DNA from: Silvania hatchlandensis
GTDB taxonomy: Bacteria > Pseudomonadota > Gammaproteobacteria > Enterobacterales > Enterobacteriaceae
Assembly (NCBI RefSeq): GCF_025564065.1
Contig: NZ_JAMGZK010000049.1
Span: 124,001 to 188,000, forward strand
Direction: 5' to 3'
Length of the DNA: 64,000 bases
Made by a program: the position numbers and the translations under genes. The notes under the pieces are model-generated. The model was not told the origin of the DNA, searched no databases, and was given only the letters and a program-made list of their open reading frames with translations. Each line of letters begins with the position of its first letter. Position 1 is the first letter of the stretch. Below, one piece after another: positions 61,528 to 64,000 of the stretch.

Positions 61528-62187
61528 TTACACTTTCCGCGTGACGGTTACATTCCCGTCGGCGGAACGGCTTACCGCCAGCGCCTCCAGCGTGGTCAGT
61601 ACAAAGTCGGCTTCATCCAGACGTGGGGAGTCGGCGGGCACATTAACGGCGATAACGTGGCTTCCGGCATTGAGGCCTGCCAGCACCCCGGCAGCGGCGT
61701 CTTCGACAACGACGCACGCTTCAGGGGCCAGCCCCAGCAGCTCTGCGCCCAGTAAAAAAGCGTCCGGCTCAGGCTTACCGCGCTTCACGCGTTCAGCGGT
61801 AACAAACACTTCTGGCATCGGCAACCCTGCGGCCTTGTGGCGCGCATGGGCCACAGGAACAGAGCCGGAGGTGACGATGGCCCACGGGATCGCGCTTTCA
61901 TTGAGGTGTCTGAGCAGCGCCAGCGCCCCCGGCAGCGCGGTAATGCCGTCGGTATCGGTGGCCTCGATTTGCTCCAGCCAGCGAAACTCCGCCTGGATAT
62001 CCGCTTCACTTCGTCCGGATAAGAAGTGCCGTAAAGAGGTTATGGCCTGTTTGCCATGGATAAAATTCAGCACGTCCTGATGGTCGATGCCATGTCTGTC
62101 GGCCCAGTGGCACCAGGAGCGTTCTACAACTGGCAGGGAATCCACCAGCGTACCGTCCAGATCAAACAGAAAACCTTTACACTGCAC
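61528..62187 (-). CDS. hxpA: HAD sugar phosphatase HxpA
   Basis: Haloacid-dehalogenase hydrolase, 219 aa, formerly YfbT, acting on hexose phosphates. Motif I FDLDGTLVDS gives Asp9 and Asp11; motif II is VTSGS; motif III Lys is in KRGKPEPDAF; motif IV is VVVEDAAAG. The start is GTG (62185-62187) with GGAGG five bases upstream; the overlapping ATG is in another frame. It begins 11 bases after yfbU, so the two are probably cotranscribed. The C-terminal 15 residues differ from E. coli. Confidence 0.93.
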   Translation of the reverse strand: MQCKGFLFDLDGTLVDSLPVVERSWCHWADRHGIDHQDVLNFIHGKQAITSLRHFLSGRSEADIQAEFRWLEQIEATDTDGITALPGALALLRHLNESAIPWAIVTSGSVPVAHARHKAAGLPMPEVFVTAERVKRGKPEPDAFLLGAELLGLAPEACVVVEDAAAGVLAGLNAGSHVIAVNVPADSPRLDEADFVLTTLEALAVSRSADGNVTVTRKV

Positions 62188-62198
62188 ATCAACCTCCG

Positions 62199-62693
62199 TC
62201 AGGCATTAATAATTTGTTGGATCTCGTTGCTGCTCAAATGGTACTGGCGCGGACAGGCGTGCCATGCGCTAAGCATGCGCTGATACTTATCCCACATCGG
62301 CGTCTGGGCATTAAAGCCATGCGTACCGGCATCAAAATGGGTATAGCGCCCTTCCACGTTCACCATAAAGCGCACATAGCTCAGGTAGCGGGATTCGGTA
62401 GCCGCGTCATAGCCGAGGAAGGTCACGCGACGTTCATCAATGGTCTGGGCATCTTTCAGGTTCGCCCACGACACATGCAGCGCGTGATACATCTCCATAA
62501 TGTCGATCACGGTGCGACAGGTCTCTTCTTTCAGCTCACCAAACTCGCGATCCAGCTCGCGCATCTGTAATCCAAAGCCACGTTCGACGATAGTCTGCAG
62601 GCGGCGATAGCGCTCGGCGTTGTCGGGATCAAGCATAGTCATCATTTTGTACTGATTAGACAAAATCAGACGTTGAGCGTGGGTCATTTCCAT
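62199..62693 (-). CDS. yfbU: conserved protein YfbU
   Basis: YfbU-family (UPF0304) protein of unknown function, 164 aa. It is mostly helical, with [20 protein letters not shown] at the start and [20 protein letters not shown] near the C-terminus. The ATG at 62693 has GGAG seven bases upstream. An in-frame start 42 bases earlier would reach towards the yfbV terminator and is rejected. Confidence 0.94.
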   Translation of the reverse strand: MEMTHAQRLILSNQYKMMTMLDPDNAERYRRLQTIVERGFGLQMRELDREFGELKEETCRTVIDIMEMYHALHVSWANLKDAQTIDERRVTFLGYDAATESRYLSYVRFMVNVEGRYTHFDAGTHGFNAQTPMWDKYQRMLSAWHACPRQYHLSSNEIQQIINA

Positions 62694-62723
62694 CTTTCGA
62701 CTCCTGTTGCGCAATGCAGCATT

Positions 62724-62765
62724 AAAAAAAGACACGGTAACGGTTTGTTACTGTGCCTTTTTTTT
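62724..62765 (-). terminator. yfbV terminator
   Basis: GGCACAGTAAC and GTTACCGTGTC on the minus strand pair with a few G-U or mismatched pairs around AAACC, followed by TTTTTTT. A-rich DNA on the other side makes it look bidirectional. Confidence 0.8.
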
Positions 62766-62785
62766 GTGACCGTTTCGATGATCAA

Positions 62786-63241
62786 TCACAAGTCATCGAG
62801 GAATGTTTTATCAAGTTGGTTAAATGCCCGCTTAAGGGTGTCGGCCAGCGCCTGGTAATCCGGTTTGCCTTCTACCGGCGCGAGGGCCTGGCCTGCATCC
62901 TGCAACCGGCCACGGACTTCATAAAACCAGTTTAAAACGGTGGGCGGCAACGGGGTGACGGAGCGTTTACCCAGCCACCATAATCCCTGCATCGGCAGAC
63001 TCAGGGCAAACAAGGCGGTGGCGACCGCCGGCCCCAGCTGACCGCCCAGGGCTATCTGCCAGCACAGGGTAAAGATGGCGATCGGCGGCATCAGGCGAAT
63101 CGCATAACGGGTGGCGCGAATCGCGCGGTTTTCAATAAAGACGGGCGCCAGGCGCTTTTCCATTGGCCACGTCTTCGAATAGTGCTGTCCACGACGAAAC
63201 AGACTAAAGAAGCTCACGGAAGGGTTCACGGGTGTCGACAT
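62786..63241 (-). CDS. yfbV: membrane protein YfbV (UPF0208)
   Basis: Inner-membrane protein, 151 aa, with two helices about residues 45-62 and 67-90 ([20 protein letters not shown]). The N-terminal [25 protein letters not shown] is the family signature. In E. coli it influences the spread of the Ter macrodomain; the mechanism is not known. Divergent from ackA. Confidence 0.93.
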   Translation of the reverse strand: MSTPVNPSVSFFSLFRRGQHYSKTWPMEKRLAPVFIENRAIRATRYAIRLMPPIAIFTLCWQIALGGQLGPAVATALFALSLPMQGLWWLGKRSVTPLPPTVLNWFYEVRGRLQDAGQALAPVEGKPDYQALADTLKRAFNQLDKTFLDDL

Positions 63242-63577
63242 GGCTTACCTCAACTTCACATATAAAAATTAAAAAATTCGTGCAAATCCACAACTGGTCA
63301 TGACAACGTTCAAAAACTTTTGTCAGCGCTACCCAGTATCGGGTATCCTGTGCCGGTCTGCAAAGGCCTTAGGCGAGAATCGTTAACTCGTCAAATTATC
63401 GCACATTATGCCATTGCCGGAAAAATGCGCAAAATGGCATAAAATCATATGTATTCCTTTCGTCATGCCGAAATGTACTTCCGGCATGATGTTAATCATA
63501 AATGTCAGCCTGATCTTGCGTTACGCTTTAAGACTCACTGACGTTTTTTTAGCCACGTATCAATAATAGGTACTTCC
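63242..63577 (+). promoter_or_regulatory. yfbV-ackA divergent promoter region
   Basis: 336 bases without a gene. Two inverted repeats stand out: TTATGCCATT (63406-63415) with AATGGCATAA (63433-63442), and TCATGCCG (63463-63470) with CGGCATGA (63482-63489). Both share the core ATGCC/GGCAT. They may be operators or leader hairpins of ackA; neither is followed by a T-tract. Confidence 0.4.
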
Positions 63578-64000
63578 ATGTCGAGTAAGTTAGTACTGGT
63601 TCTGAACTGCGGTAGCTCCTCACTGAAATTCGCCATCATCGATGCGCTCAACGGTGAAGAGTACCTCTCTGGTTTGGCCGAATGTTTCCATCTTCCTGAA
63701 GCACGTCTCAAGTGGAAAATGGACGGCAGCAAACAAGAAGCGGCTTTAGGTGCAGGCGCCGCTCACAGTGAAGCGCTGAACTTTATCGTTAACACTATTC
63801 TGGCACAAAAACCAGAACTGTCCGCTCAGCTGACCTCTATCGGTCATCGTATCGTTCATGGTGGCGAGAAGTACACCAAATCTGTAATCATCGATGAAAC
63901 CGTGATTCAGGGTATCAAAGATGCAGCGCCATTTGCACCGCTGCACAACCCGGCTCACCTGATCGGTATCACCGAAGCGCTGAAATCCTTCCCGCATTTA
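63578..64000 (+). CDS. ackA: acetate kinase AckA (3' end cut by window)
   Basis: ATP-dependent acetate kinase of the Pta-AckA acetate pathway. The 141 codons seen correspond to the N-terminal third. Conserved motifs are [14 protein letters not shown] (Asn10), [11 protein letters not shown] (Arg91) and PFAPLHNP (His123). The ATG is preceded by AATAGGTACTTCC. The gene runs out of the window, where pta would be expected to follow. Confidence 0.97.
   Translation, partial: MSSKLVLVLNCGSSSLKFAIIDALNGEEYLSGLAECFHLPEARLKWKMDGSKQEAALGAGAAHSEALNFIVNTILAQKPELSAQLTSIGHRIVHGGEKYTKSVIIDETVIQGIKDAAPFAPLHNPAHLIGITEALKSFPHL

Noticed and set aside
1..64000. Prophage, insertion sequence, toxin-antitoxin or defence island
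   Set aside because: No transposase, integrase, phage or defence-family protein is encoded; every sizeable ORF on a coding strand matches a core enterobacterial family.

Overview
This window is chromosomal DNA from a member of the Enterobacteriaceae. Almost every protein is a near full-length counterpart of an Escherichia coli or Salmonella protein, and the gene order matches the E. coli chromosome from about yojI to ackA. The genus cannot be fixed from the sequence alone. The extra mgtE, katA and cheV genes and the compact locus suggest an Enterobacter, Lelliottia, Leclercia, Klebsiella or similar relative rather than E. coli. There are no rRNA or tRNA genes, no CRISPR array, no insertion sequence and no prophage. 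The only mobile-type DNA is short REP/BIME palindromes.

Layout. 1-7276 (minus strand): the mgtE Mg2+ channel (C-terminus cut by the window), the yojI ABC exporter, the adaptive-response pair ada-alkB, apbE and the porin gene ompC. 7277-14309: the ompC/micF control region and the Rcs envelope-stress phosphorelay, with rcsD-rcsB on plus and rcsC converging on minus. 14453-22067: gyrA (minus), then ubiG and the aerobic ribonucleotide reductase operon nrdA-nrdB-yfaE (plus), with a recognisable NrdR/DnaA-box promoter. 22073-26430: the L-rhamnonate catabolic cluster rhmR-rhmD-rhmT-rhmA (minus), preceded by a repeated palindromic operator candidate. 26431-29985: yfaY, yfaZ and a small-subunit catalase katA. 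30144-37154: the menaquinone genes menF, menD-menH-menB-menC-menE, mostly overlapping by 1-4 bases. 37247-40136: elaB, elaA, rbn and an orphan cheV with a flagellar-type promoter. 40223-55167: the whole 13-gene nuo operon for respiratory complex I (minus). 55801-64000: lrhA, alaA, yfbR, yfbS, hxpA, yfbU, yfbV and the start of ackA.

How the genes work together. Complex I feeds electrons to ubiquinone (ubiG) or menaquinone (men genes). The Rcs relay, OmpC/MicF and LrhA form an envelope and motility control group, to which cheV belongs functionally. Ada and AlkB repair alkylated DNA, and NrdAB with the YfaE ferredoxin supplies dNTPs.

Compared with E. coli K-12 from memory, several blocks are missing at their usual positions: ato between rcsC and gyrA, inaA/glpTQ/glpABC between yfaE and rhm, arn/pmrD between yfaZ and menE, and the elaD/yfbK group before nuoN. 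In two of these places a different gene sits instead (katA, cheV). I found no convincing new multi-gene system. The items most worth checking are the repeated operator upstream of rhmR, the sigma-28-like promoter of cheV, the Ada box that overlaps the apbE stop codon, the nrdA regulatory cluster, and a small hydrophobic ORF with a good ribosome binding site between lrhA and alaA.
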